Below are positions 8,523 to 16,564 of a stretch of 20,126 bases of DNA, piece by piece (the first letter of the stretch is position 1; every line of letters starts with the position of its first letter). The stretch spans positions 1-20,126 of the forward strand of contig CAZPMT010000102.1 of the NCBI GenBank assembly GCA_964587655.1, read 5' to 3'. A program made the translations under genes and the position numbers. Origin of the DNA: CAZPMT01 sp964587655 (GTDB taxonomy: Bacteria > Hydrogenedentota > Hydrogenedentia > Hydrogenedentales > SLHB01). Below the pieces are notes generated by a model, which worked only from the letters and a program-made list of their open reading frames with translations, was not told the origin of the DNA and did no database searches.

Positions 8523-9709
8523 CCAAGCATTTCCCTGAAGTGCATCTCACCAAGCGGCATCTTCTCCAGCATCGCGGAGATCTTCTGTGGGTCCGGCTTG
8601 ACAAGAACGGAAGAAGGACGCCCCGGCTTCATGAGGTGAAGCCCGTCGAGGTTGCCGTCAAAGAGATCTATGAAGTAAGGGCTGTGAGTCGTGAAAATGA
8701 ACTGCCCCCGCTCTCCTGACGGGTCAATCCGTTCGATGAGCGGTTTCAGGTGTCCCACGTAAAGTCCGTTTTCCGGCTCTTCGATTATGATGAGAGGCCT
8801 GTAAGGGAGGGACATCTCGGCAGCAGTAAGAACAAGATACGTCAATGCCATGAACCGCAAAGTCCCGTCGGAAATGCTTTGGACACCGAAATGGTTCCGC
8901 TTTTCATCTTCAACAGAGAGATATACGGACTCCGGATCGGGGGTCTGATAGACGAAGAAATCCAGCTTGCTCTCAAGCTCCTTCACCACGTCGATGATTC
9001 TCTTCTCAAGCCGAGGATTCGAATTGTGAAGTTCATAGAACACCTGGCTCAGGTTGCGACCGTCTGAGACAAGCCCGCGGATATCGCGGACAACGCCAGG
9101 CGTCCTCATCGATATGGGGTCAAGGTTGTAGTAGCTCCAAAATCTGAGGTAGGTCCTGAACACGGTAGCATGAAAGTTCGCCAACACCCCCGGCTGGAGA
9201 AGCGAAAGCACTGTAGCGTCGGAGGGGACATCGCTGTCAACATAGCGTCCTGATGACGGATCCCGCTCGGACGGTTCCTCCTTAAACAGCCGCGATTGCC
9301 CGCTCTTGTTCATCAACATGGGCGTGTTGTTGAAGCGACCGCCGTTGACCGTGAGGGACTCCTCGGCTACATGCGGTCCGCCTCCTGGCCACGACCGGTA
9401 CTTGTTCGCTTCGATCTTCAGGACATACCTATAGTCAAACTCGTCTTCCCCAAAGGCCATAGAGCACTCCATCTCGAACTCCGTAGGTGAATCGGAGACG
9501 TAGACATTGGGAATGCTCCATGTCTCGCCAATGGCATTCTTTGCCGCGACCTCAAGAGGCTCAAAGCTGGTACGACTTAGGAAACGCAACGCGGAACAGA
9601 GATTTGTCTTGCCTGAATTATTGGGACCTATGAGGAGGTTTAGTCCGACGGGTTTGAACTCGACATTTAGCAGGCTCTTGAAGTTACTTACGCGAAAACG
9701 CTTCAGCAT
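8519..9709 (-). CDS. ABC/SMC-type AAA ATPase (AAA_15/AAA_21, COG4637-like), candidate defence sensor
   Basis: The 396-residue soluble ATPase has FKSLLNVEFKPVGLNLLIGPNNSGKT at its N-terminus, with the Walker A GPNNSGKT at 28-35. The ABC-like signature SDGTLRF is at 280-286, Walker B LIIIEEPENGL at 306-316 with catalytic Glu, and the His-switch TTHSP at 340-344. This arrangement belongs to the AAA_15/AAA_21 group of OLD, AriA, AbiL and RecF/SMC-like ATPases. There is no fused TOPRIM domain; that function appears to be the next gene, overlapping by 4 nt. The ATG at 9709 has GGAGG 6 nt upstream. GC is lower than in neighbours: 28/60 at 9121-9180 against 40/60 in argS at 6721-6780. This fits recent acquisition. 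By analogy the ATPase may sense an invader and release or activate the effector. Confidence 0.8.
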   Translation of the reverse strand: MLKRFRVSNFKSLLNVEFKPVGLNLLIGPNNSGKTNLCSALRFLSRTSFEPLEVAAKNAIGETWSIPNVYVSDSPTEFEMECSMAFGEDEFDYRYVLKIEANKYRSWPGGGPHVAEESLTVNGGRFNNTPMLMNKSGQSRLFKEEPSERDPSSGRYVDSDVPSDATVLSLLQPGVLANFHATVFRTYLRFWSYYNLDPISMRTPGVVRDIRGLVSDGRNLSQVFYELHNSNPRLEKRIIDVVKELESKLDFFVYQTPDPESVYLSVEDEKRNHFGVQSISDGTLRFMALTYLVLTAAEMSLPYRPLIIIEEPENGLYVGHLKPLIERIDPSGERGQFIFTTHSPYFIDLFDGNLDGLHLMKPGRPSSVLVKPDPQKISAMLEKMPLGEMHFREMLG

Positions 9710-9724
9710 CTCCCGCCTCCCATA

Positions 9725-9780
9725 GCCCTTTCAGGGCCGGCGACTTTCTCTCACGAAAGTACTTGCGGTTATTGTAACCG
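9725..9780 (-). promoter_or_regulatory. Leader with three evenly spaced hairpins before the ATPase gene
   Basis: Three perfect small stem-loops lie in the 71 nt before the ATPase start: 9725-9737 (GCCCT/AGGGC, 3-nt loop), 9743-9760 (ACTTTC/GAAAGT, 6-nt loop) and 9766-9780 (CGGTTA/TAACCG, 3-nt loop). The gaps between them are exactly 5 nt each. They lie between the Shine-Dalgarno sequence and the palindrome array. This could be a structured 5' leader or a small RNA. No promoter could be assigned with confidence. Confidence 0.45.
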
Positions 9781-9809
9781 TTCACAACCGGGCCACGCTC
9801 CGTGCCGTC

Positions 9810-10077
9810 ATTCCCGCCTTCGCGGGAATGACCGCAGGACAACGACCACGGACAACGGGCGATGCCCTGGATTCCCGCCTTCGCGGGAATGACCGCAGGA
9901 CAACGACCACGGACAACGGGCAATGCCCTGGATTCCCGCCTTCGCGGGAATGACCGCAGGACAACGACCACGGACAACAGGCGATGCCCTGGATTCCCGC
10001 TTTCGCGGGAATGACCGCAGGACAACGACCACGGACAACGCGCAATGCCATGGATTCCCGCCTTCGCGGGAATGACG
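9810..10077. repeat. Tandem palindrome array, five copies, 61-bp period
   Basis: The core ATTCCCGCCTTCGCGGGAAT (8-bp stem, 4-nt loop) occurs at 9810, 9871, 9932, 9993 and 10054, always exactly 61 bp apart. The fourth copy has T for C in the loop. The 41-bp segments between cores are nearly identical and contain two GGACAAC copies and a small GGGC-GAT/AAT-GCCC hairpin. They differ at a handful of positions, with the last unit the most diverged. Because the segments between cores are repeated rather than unique, this is a tandem duplication of a REP/dRS3-like element and not a CRISPR array. The array fills most of the 420-nt gene-free gap 9710-10129 between the ATPase gene and purQ. Open frames crossing it are repeat artefacts, since 61 is not a multiple of three. 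Confidence 0.92.
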
Positions 10078-10129
10078 CGTTTGCCCTGTTATAGAATCCG
10101 TCCACGTGGCTGTGAACGGCCACCAATTC

Positions 10130-10918
10130 TTACAGGTTTCCCTGAACGTATTCCACTGCGTTGCGGAATACCTGGAGGCCGGCGCCTTCTTCGGGGAGGT
10201 CTAGCCGGGTCCAGCATGGGTGATTGGTGCGATCGACGTTTGCTTCCGGGTGCGGCATGAGTCCGAAGATGCGTCCGCTTGGGTCGCATATGCCGGCAAT
10301 GTCGTCGATGGCCCCATTCGGGTTTATGGGGAACTTGCCGTTCGCCGGGGAGCGGTCGGCGTTGCAGTAACGAAGCACAATCTGGCCGTTCGATTTCAGA
10401 CGATTCAGGACGCTGACGTCGCGCGGGATGAACTTGCCTTCGCCGTGGCGGACGGGAAGGTCGAGGCGGTCGATGCCTTTTAGCCAGACGCATTTCGTAT
10501 TCGGGTCGGTCTTCATGCAGACCCAGCGGTTCTCGAAACGTGCCGAATCGTTGTTAGTGAGCGTCACGTCCTGCACGAATTCGCCGTCGAACAGCGGGAG
10601 GATGCCCATCTTCACCATCACCTGGAACCCGTTGCAGATGCCGATGATCAGTTTTCCGTCGGCGATGAATTTCTTGAGCGGCGCGCCGAGTTTGTACCGA
10701 AGCCTGTTGGCGAGGATCTTGCCCGAGGCGACGTCGTCGCCGAAGGAGAACCCGCCGGGGATGGCGAGGATGTGGCCTCGCTCAAGCAGCGCGGTGTTCT
10801 CGATGATGTCGTTCAGATGTATGCGTTCCGCTTCGACGCCGACGCGGTTCAACGCCGCCTGCGTTTCGTAGTCGCAGTTGATCCCGAAACCTGTCAAAAC
10901 CACAGCACGTACGTTCAC
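10130..10918 (-). CDS. purQ: Phosphoribosylformylglycinamidine synthase, glutaminase subunit PurQ
   Basis: PurQ hydrolyses glutamine and delivers ammonia to PurL for the fourth step of purine synthesis (FGAR to FGAM). It is a class I glutamine amidotransferase of 262 residues, somewhat longer than the short Bacillus form (about 227). The nucleophile is C95 in IIGICNGFQ; the His/Glu pair is H223 and E225 in GLMPHPEANVDRTNHP. The oxyanion region is IPGGFSFGDD (53-62). The start is a GTG at 10918, with GAGGA about 8 nt upstream. It is the last gene of purM-purL-purQ, 43 nt after purL. It lacks a fused PurL domain, matching the separate PurL of this operon. Confidence 0.95.
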   Translation of the reverse strand: MNVRAVVLTGFGINCDYETQAALNRVGVEAERIHLNDIIENTALLERGHILAIPGGFSFGDDVASGKILANRLRYKLGAPLKKFIADGKLIIGICNGFQVMVKMGILPLFDGEFVQDVTLTNNDSARFENRWVCMKTDPNTKCVWLKGIDRLDLPVRHGEGKFIPRDVSVLNRLKSNGQIVLRYCNADRSPANGKFPINPNGAIDDIAGICDPSGRIFGLMPHPEANVDRTNHPCWTRLDLPEEGAGLQVFRNAVEYVQGNL

Positions 10919-10961
10919 GAGCGTTTCCTCAAACGGAGCGCAAGCGCCCCAATACCGTTAT

Positions 10962-13922
10962 CTACCACCTCAGCGGCCGCTGCCACGCTTCTTTGAGTTC
11001 CGCGAGCGAGACGCGAATAGCAGCGCCGTCGTGGCCGGCCAAACGGAATTCCTCTTGTGCGATGACTTTGCCGAGTCGCGTCACGGGACGCCCGTCGAGC
11101 ATGTTCTCGAACGCGGAGGCGTTCTCAGGGTGCACGGTCACGACGAACCGGCTTTGCGATTCGCTGAACAGCGCTATCACGGCGTTCTCGACGGGTATGC
11201 CGCGGATATCGAGATCCATTCCGTATCCGCCCGCGAAGGCCGACTCCGCCAACGCCACGCCAAGGCCGCCATCGGAGCAGTCATGGCACGACGCCACCCA
11301 ACCGCGCGCGATGGCGTGCGACAAGGCGGTATATAGCGGGCGCGCGTTCTGCGGATAAACTTTCGGAACAGTCGCGCCAAGCTGCCCTTTGAGGGCCAGA
11401 TATTCGCTTCCGCCCATCTCGTTCTTTGTGTCGCCGAGGACATAGACGATATCGTCCGGGCGCTTGACGTCCATCGAGACGGCATTCCTCACGTCATCGA
11501 CAATCGCGGCCGCCGTAAACAGCATCGTCGGCGGGATCGAGATCTTCGTGCCGCCGATCTTGTAGTCGTTCTTCATGCTGTCCTTGCCGCTGATGAGTGG
11601 TATGCCGTATGCGACGCAGGTCTCGTGCAGCGCCTCGCAGCACCTGACGAGTTGTGCCAGCTTGTACTCGCCGTCCGGGGTCTTCTCGCTCTGCACCGGG
11701 TCCGGCCAGCAGAAGTTGTCCAGGCCCGCGATGGTTCCGAGTGTCGCGCCCACGCAAATGAGATTGCGCACCGCCTCATCGATGGCCGCGGCCGTCATCC
11801 AATACGTGTCGAGGTCGCTGTACTTGGGACAGATGCCGCACGAGATCGCGAGGCCGCGGTTCGATCCCGGGACGGGCCGCAACACGGCTGCATCACCCGG
11901 GCCGTCGTGGCGCACGCCTTGGAACTGCTTGAGGACGCTCTGCGCCTGCACCTCGTGGTCGTACATCCGCACGAATGTTTCCTTGCTGCAAACGTTCGGC
12001 GAACCGAGCACGGCCTTGAGATCCGCGGCAAGGTCCGTGCCAGCGGCAATGACCTCGGACTGCGGCGCTTGCGGCGTCATCTTTGCCTTGAGGCGCATCT
12101 TCGGCACGCCGTCGTGGAGGAAATCCATGTCGAGCGAGGCAATGAGCTTGCGGTCGTAGAGGCATTCAAGACGTCCGGAATCGGTAAAGGTTCCAAGCAC
12201 GGTCGCCTCGACTTCGCGGCGGCGGGCGAGATCCAAGAAGGCGTCGATCTTGTCCGGCGGAACCGACAGCGTCATGCGCTCCTGGGCTTCGGAGAGGAAG
12301 ATCTCCCATGGCGCGAGACCGGCATATTTCAACGGGGCCTTTTCGAGGTGGACTTCGCATCCGCCGGACCCGCACGCCATTTCGCCGATGCTCGATGACA
12401 GGCCACCCGCGCCGTCATCCTGGATAAAGGTGAACAGGCCGAGGTCGCGGGCCTCGATGAGGAAATCGGCCATTTTCTTCTGCGTGATCGGGTCGCCGAT
12501 CTGGACGGCCGTGGCTGGCGAGCCGGCGTGCAGTTCTTCCGAGGAAAACGTGCCGCCGTGGATTCCGTCCTTGCCGATTCGTCCGCCGGTCATCACAATG
12601 AGGTCGCCGGGCATGGCGCGTTTTTCGTGGCTGGGCTTGCCAGCGACCTTGGCGGGGATCAGGCCGCCGGTCCCGCAGAACACGAGCGGCTTGCCCAGGA
12701 AACGCTCGTGGAACACGATGGCGCCGTTCACGTCGGGGATACCGCTCTGGTTCCCGCCGTCTTTCACGCCTTGGTGCACGCCGCGAAGGACACGGCGCGG
12801 GTGGAACAGGCGAGGCGGGATCTCGCCTTCGTAGAAGGGCGAGGCGAAACAGAATACGTCGGTGTTGAGAATGCAGCGGCAGCCCATTCCCGCGCCCAAG
12901 ACGTCGCGGTTGACGCCGACGATGCCTGTAATCGCGCCGCCGTACGGGTCGAGCGCGGACGGGCTGTTGTGCGTTTCTACCTTCAGTGCGAAGTTCCAGT
13001 TATCGTCGAACTTGATGATGCCGGCGTTGTCGTGGAAGACGCTCACAAGCCAATCGATGGTCTTGCCCACTTCGTCGGTCGTAGCCTTCACGTAGGTCTT
13101 GAAAACGCTGTCGATGACGCGGGTCATGCCGTTCTCGCCGGTATACTCGATTTCCGCGTTGAATATTTTGTGTTTGCAGTGCTCGGACCAGGTTTGCGCG
13201 AGGCACTCGAGCTCGATGTCGGTCGGGCCGGACGGCAGAGCCACGGACGCGCGCCGCGCGCGCATTTTCGGATCGCGATAGTAGGCCTGGATGGCCTTCA
13301 GTTCGTGGATCTCGAGCGCCAGCGTCATCCGGCGGCTCAGAGCCATCAGATCGTCGTCGGAAATCTCGATGTCGATATGCTTGACTTCCGGATCGCTCCG
13401 CTGCGTCACGATGGGCAGCCCCAGCAAAGGCGTCGCCCCGAGTCTCTTCATCTCCTTGGCTGACTTCACCACCCACCGCTGTATGAGTTCGTTCGCCAAG
13501 GCGTCGCGCGCGATGCGTTCACAGGTCTTCTTTGTAACGGCGCCGCTGACCGCATACTGCGTGGACTTGTACACCGCCTCGCCGGGCTTGAGGGGACGTC
13601 CAAGCGTGTCCGCGATGCCCTCAGCCGAACTCTTGCCGACGTTGTCCGTCACACCGGGGAGGAATCCGACCTCGATGATGTATTTGTAGTCGCGGGCGAG
13701 CGAAGCGTTGATGCCGGATCCCTGAATGACCGGATCCGTGAATAACTCGACGCGGACGCGCTCCAGTTTCTCGGCGCTCAGGTCTGCGTTGATGGTATAC
13801 ACGTCGATCACGCGCACATCATCGACAACGATGCCGAGATCTTCGGCAAGACGGCCGCGCACGCACGCGCCGGTCGGATCCGGCAAGCCCGGCTTCATGG
13901 CAACTTCAATCTTATTCGGCAT
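10962..13922 (-). CDS. purL: Phosphoribosylformylglycinamidine synthase PurL with PurS-like N-terminal region
   Basis: This is the ATP-dependent FGAM synthetase. The 986-residue form is between the short PurL (about 740) and the large PurL with fused glutaminase (about 1300). Residues 1-80 (MPNKIEVAMKPGLPDPTG...) resemble PurS, and 80-160 (YIIEVGFLPGVTDNVG...) look like a second PurS-like half. Together they would mimic the PurS dimer. The catalytic part starts near 235 with W245SEHCKHK and VETHNSPSALDPYGGAITGIVGVNRD, hallmarks of PurL. There is no C-terminal amidotransferase; purQ follows. The start is the ATG at 13922, because the PurS-like domain begins there. The frame upstream to 14045 lies within purM and is not PurL-like. 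The gene overlaps purM by 11 nt, so translation is probably coupled. Confidence 0.95.
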   Translation of the reverse strand: MPNKIEVAMKPGLPDPTGACVRGRLAEDLGIVVDDVRVIDVYTINADLSAEKLERVRVELFTDPVIQGSGINASLARDYKYIIEVGFLPGVTDNVGKSSAEGIADTLGRPLKPGEAVYKSTQYAVSGAVTKKTCERIARDALANELIQRWVVKSAKEMKRLGATPLLGLPIVTQRSDPEVKHIDIEISDDDLMALSRRMTLALEIHELKAIQAYYRDPKMRARRASVALPSGPTDIELECLAQTWSEHCKHKIFNAEIEYTGENGMTRVIDSVFKTYVKATTDEVGKTIDWLVSVFHDNAGIIKFDDNWNFALKVETHNSPSALDPYGGAITGIVGVNRDVLGAGMGCRCILNTDVFCFASPFYEGEIPPRLFHPRRVLRGVHQGVKDGGNQSGIPDVNGAIVFHERFLGKPLVFCGTGGLIPAKVAGKPSHEKRAMPGDLIVMTGGRIGKDGIHGGTFSSEELHAGSPATAVQIGDPITQKKMADFLIEARDLGLFTFIQDDGAGGLSSSIGEMACGSGGCEVHLEKAPLKYAGLAPWEIFLSEAQERMTLSVPPDKIDAFLDLARRREVEATVLGTFTDSGRLECLYDRKLIASLDMDFLHDGVPKMRLKAKMTPQAPQSEVIAAGTDLAADLKAVLGSPNVCSKETFVRMYDHEVQAQSVLKQFQGVRHDGPGDAAVLRPVPGSNRGLAISCGICPKYSDLDTYWMTAAAIDEAVRNLICVGATLGTIAGLDNFCWPDPVQSEKTPDGEYKLAQLVRCCEALHETCVAYGIPLISGKDSMKNDYKIGGTKISIPPTMLFTAAAIVDDVRNAVSMDVKRPDDIVYVLGDTKNEMGGSEYLALKGQLGATVPKVYPQNARPLYTALSHAIARGWVASCHDCSDGGLGVALAESAFAGGYGMDLDIRGIPVENAVIALFSESQSRFVVTVHPENASAFENMLDGRPVTRLGKVIAQEEFRLAGHDGAAIRVSLAELKEAWQRPLRW

Positions 13923-14976
13923 GGCGCAACTTCCCGCGGTAACGGACGGCGTTTTCACCGGCGGCGACGCGTCCAATGACCGTTGGCTCCTCGACAGTCT
14001 GGCGCAAAGCGTCAAGCGCCTTCTCAGCCTCTTGCTCGGCGACAATCACGAGATAGCCCATTCCCATATTGAAGGTCCGCAGCATCTCGAGGTCAGCGAC
14101 GTTACCCGTTCGCTGGAGGAACGTGAAGAAAGGAGGGATCTCCCACGCACCGAGGTCAATTTCCGCGCCAAGATTGCCCGGAAGAGTCCGGGGAAGATTA
14201 TCCGTTATGCCGCCGCCGGTGATGTGGGCCATTCCTTTCACCTTCACGATCCGCATCACGAGTTGTATCACCTTCGCGTAGCTTCGGTGCGGTTCGAGGA
14301 GTTCTTCGCCGACGGTGCGGCCGGTTCCCGGTATCGCGTCGGAGCAGCCGAGGCCGGCTACCTCGAAACAGATCTTCCGCGCTAGGCTGTATCCGTTTGT
14401 GTGCAGGCCGGAGGAGCGCAGGCCGATGATGACGTCGCCCTCCTCGACCGTCGATCCGTCCACGATGTTCTTCCGATCGACAACGCCGACGATCATGCCC
14501 GCGAGATCGTATTCCCCTTCCTGGTAGATGCTGGGCATCTCGGCCATCTCGCCGCCGATAAGCGCGCACCCGGCATAGCGGCATCCGTTGGCCACGCCCT
14601 GGATCACTTCCTCCATCACCGCCGGGTCCAACGACCCGCAACCGAGGTAATCGAGGAAGAAAAGCGGCCGCGCGCCCTGCACAAGAATGTCGTTCACGCA
14701 GTGGGAAACGATGTCGATGCCCACGGTGTCATGCTTGCTCATCATGAAGGCGATCTTGACCTTGGTGCCGACGCTGTCCACGCTCGACACGAGGACGGGC
14801 TCCTCCATGCCGGCCGGATCGAAGCGGTACATCGCGCCGAACGTCCCAATGTCTTGCAGCACGTTCTCATCAAACGTCTTGTTGACTATGTCCTTGATGC
14901 GGCGCACCGCCTCGGTCGCGGCATCAATGTTGACTCCCGCGGTCCTGTAATCGAGACCCGGTTTCTTTTCTTTCAT
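13912..14976 (-). CDS. purM: Phosphoribosylformylglycinamidine cyclo-ligase (AIR synthetase) PurM
   Basis: PurM closes FGAM to aminoimidazole ribotide with ATP, the step after PurL/PurQ. The 354-residue protein matches the family length (about 345). Motifs seen are DYRTAGVNIDAA at the N-terminus, GTFGAMYRFD, SSVDSVGTKVKIAF (nucleotide and substrate loop), GIDIVSHCVNDILVQGARPLFFLDYLG, GGEMAEMPSIY and HITGGGITDNLPR. The ATG at 14976 is preceded by GAGGGA about 8 nt upstream. It is the first gene of the purM-purL-purQ operon. Its stop TAA lies inside the first codons of purL. A possible promoter is at 15016-15044. Confidence 0.96.
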   Translation of the reverse strand: MKEKKPGLDYRTAGVNIDAATEAVRRIKDIVNKTFDENVLQDIGTFGAMYRFDPAGMEEPVLVSSVDSVGTKVKIAFMMSKHDTVGIDIVSHCVNDILVQGARPLFFLDYLGCGSLDPAVMEEVIQGVANGCRYAGCALIGGEMAEMPSIYQEGEYDLAGMIVGVVDRKNIVDGSTVEEGDVIIGLRSSGLHTNGYSLARKICFEVAGLGCSDAIPGTGRTVGEELLEPHRSYAKVIQLVMRIVKVKGMAHITGGGITDNLPRTLPGNLGAEIDLGAWEIPPFFTFLQRTGNVADLEMLRTFNMGMGYLVIVAEQEAEKALDALRQTVEEPTVIGRVAAGENAVRYRGKLRHAE

Positions 14977-15015
14977 GGGAGATTCCCTCGTCCGCAGATG
15001 GCCGGAAACGCTTCA

Positions 15016-15044
15016 AGGATACCTCTTGATTAGGCATGATGCAA
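15016..15044 (-). promoter_or_regulatory. Possible sigma70-type promoter of the purine operon
   Basis: On the minus strand TTGCAT (15039-15044) and TATCCT (15016-15021) are separated by exactly 17 nt, 40 nt upstream of the purM ATG. The -35 match is weak (3/6) and the -10 moderate (4/6). No purine-repressor-like operator or riboswitch was recognised nearby. Confidence 0.35.
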
Positions 15045-15057
15045 ATCGCGCCGCCGT

Positions 15058-15086
15058 TTGTCCGTCACGCCCGCGCGTGATATAGT
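15058..15086 (+). promoter_or_regulatory. Possible sigma70-type promoter of hflX
   Basis: TTGTCC (15058-15063) and TATAGT (15081-15086) are separated by 17 nt. The -10 matches the consensus at 5/6 and the -35 at 4/6. Transcription would start near 15093, giving a leader of about 55 nt before hflX. It is arranged back to back with the possible purM promoter. Confidence 0.45.
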
Positions 15087-15146
15087 CTGCATGAAGATGG
15101 GCAATACGGATGCTATAGCCTTTGGCCGCGTTAGAAAGTCAACGCA

Positions 15147-16439
15147 GTGACTATGGAAAGACCTGATAAGCTGATAGAACTGGAACGGCCGCCGATCATC
15201 GAGACGGCGGTACTCGCCAGGGTTGTGCTGCCCTCCGATTCCGACGAGGACGTCGAGGAATCGTTGGAGGAGATGCGCCAACTGGCGTGGACGGCCGGGG
15301 CTGAGGTCGGCTGCACTGTGCTCCAGCGCCGGCTGAAGCCATGCCCCGGCACCCTCGTAGGCCGGGGAAAGGCTGAGGAAATGAAGGCCGCCGTCGACGA
15401 ACTCGGCGCCGACCTCGTAATATTCGACTCGAATCTCTCGCCTGCCCAGGGGTCGAAGCTCGAGGAGATCCTTGGCGTCAAGGTAGTGGACCGCACGCAG
15501 TTGATCCTGGATATCTTCGCGCAGCGCGCCCACACCAACGAGGGAAAACACCAGGTCGAACTGGCCCAGCTTCAGTACATGCTCCCGCGCCTGGCCGGCC
15601 GCGGGTCCATCATGCGACAGCAGGGCGGCATCGGTGTGCGCGGACCCGGTGAGCAGAAACTCGAGGTGGATCGGCGCGTGATCCGCAATAGGATCGCGCG
15701 GTTGCAGTCGGAGATCGAGAATATCCGCAAGGGCCGCCAGGTGCAGCGTCAGCGCCGCTCGGAAGGAGCGATCTCCACCGTCGCGCTTGTAGGATACACG
15801 AACGCGGGGAAGTCTTCGTTGCTGAATCGCCTGACAAGCGCGGACGTGTTTGTCGAGGACAAGCTGTTCGCGACGCTCGACCCGCGCGCCCGGCGATGCC
15901 GGGTGTCCCGCCAGCGCGAGGTCGTGCTGACCGACACGGTCGGGTTTATCCGGAAACTCCCGCACTCGCTCGTCGCCGCGTTTCGCGCAACGCTCGAGGA
16001 GGTCAAAGAGGCCGACCTGCTCCTCCTCGTCGCGGACGCCGCCCATCCGGCTATCGAGGATCACATCCGTGCAGTGTACGACGTGCTCGATGAGATAGGC
16101 GCCCTGGACAAACCGATGGCCATCGTCCTCAACAAGATCGACATCGCCGACGCCGATCGCGTTGGACAGCTCTCCCGCAGCGGCGGGATACGCTGGGCCG
16201 TTTCCGCGCGCACGGGCGAAGGGTGTGAGACGTTGCTGGCCGGGATAGAGCGGCTGCTCGGGTCGAACCGCAGTCGCGTCCGGTTGCGCATCCCGCAGAG
16301 CGAAGCGGGACTCGTCGCGCGCGTCTACAAGTCCGGCCAGGTGTTTCGTCAAGACTACGACGGAAATGATATCGTCCTTGAAGCGGAGATTGACGCAACG
16401 CTCGAGGGTGTTCTTGCGGAGTATATCGCGTGCGTCTGA
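15147..16439 (+). CDS. hflX: Ribosome-associated GTPase HflX
   Basis: HflX binds the large ribosomal subunit, splits stalled ribosomes and hydrolyses GTP. The 430-residue product has the N-terminal HflX domain with TLVGRGKAEEMK (about 69-80), DRTQLILDIFAQRAHTNEGK and the family hallmark GGIGVRGPGE (160-169), a coiled-coil linker (about 175-205), then the G domain. G1 is GYTNAGKSS (216-224), G2 ATLDP (242-246), G3 DTVGF (263-267), G4 NKID (329-332). A short C-terminal domain follows. The frame starts with GTG at 15147; an ATG two codons later (15153) is equally possible, and neither has a strong Shine-Dalgarno sequence. Its last 20 or so bases recur at 17377-17400 after the next gene. It is divergent from purM and not next to hfq. 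Confidence 0.95.
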   Translation: MTMERPDKLIELERPPIIETAVLARVVLPSDSDEDVEESLEEMRQLAWTAGAEVGCTVLQRRLKPCPGTLVGRGKAEEMKAAVDELGADLVIFDSNLSPAQGSKLEEILGVKVVDRTQLILDIFAQRAHTNEGKHQVELAQLQYMLPRLAGRGSIMRQQGGIGVRGPGEQKLEVDRRVIRNRIARLQSEIENIRKGRQVQRQRRSEGAISTVALVGYTNAGKSSLLNRLTSADVFVEDKLFATLDPRARRCRVSRQREVVLTDTVGFIRKLPHSLVAAFRATLEEVKEADLLLLVADAAHPAIEDHIRAVYDVLDEIGALDKPMAIVLNKIDIADADRVGQLSRSGGIRWAVSARTGEGCETLLAGIERLLGSNRSRVRLRIPQSEAGLVARVYKSGQVFRQDYDGNDIVLEAEIDATLEGVLAEYIACV

Positions 16440-16530
16440 GCAATAAGTCATCAGGATCGTGCTCGTGCTCGTGCTCGTAATCGTAATCGTAATCGAATTA
16501 TCTTAGAGATGAACTTACTACTCTTGGACG
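16418..16530 (+). repeat. Left direct repeat flanking the nucleotidyltransferase gene
   Basis: This segment comprises the last 22 nt of hflX, a linker, a run of 3x TCGTGC and 3x TCGTAA (16457-16496), and a tail reading TTATCTT, then GATGAACTTACT and CTCTT. The same series of blocks in the same order recurs at 17377-17479. The hflX-end block matches at 22 of 24 positions, and the tail differs at a few positions only. Confidence 0.8.
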
Positions 16531-16564
16531 AGTGTCAGAACGCCACTTCTCGTCGAGGCCAAGC

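Noticed and set aside
9810..10077. CRISPR array
   Set aside because: The segments between the palindromes are nearly identical, not unique spacers, and no cas gene is present.
9725..10077. Retron-type ncRNA linked to the ATPase/TOPRIM-like pair
   Set aside because: No reverse transcriptase is encoded anywhere in the window, and the hairpins do not form an msr/msd layout.
9684..10126. Open minus-strand frames through the palindrome array, with repeated peptides
   Set aside because: All three frames show the same periodic peptides because the 61-bp unit shifts frame each time. This is repeat DNA, not a gene.
13923..14045. Longer purL start
   Set aside because: The extra 41 residues are Arg/Ser-rich, lie within purM and are unlike PurS; the PurS-like domain begins at the ATG at 13922.
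15091..15150. 19-codon leader ORF ending in a GTGA overlap with the hflX start
   Set aside because: It has no ribosome binding site and its ATG coincides with the predicted transcription start, so the overlap is probably chance.
15030..16451. Minus-strand open frame of 473 codons opposite hflX
   Set aside because: hflX has all G motifs and the family hallmark; the antisense frame is a by-product of GC-rich codon use.
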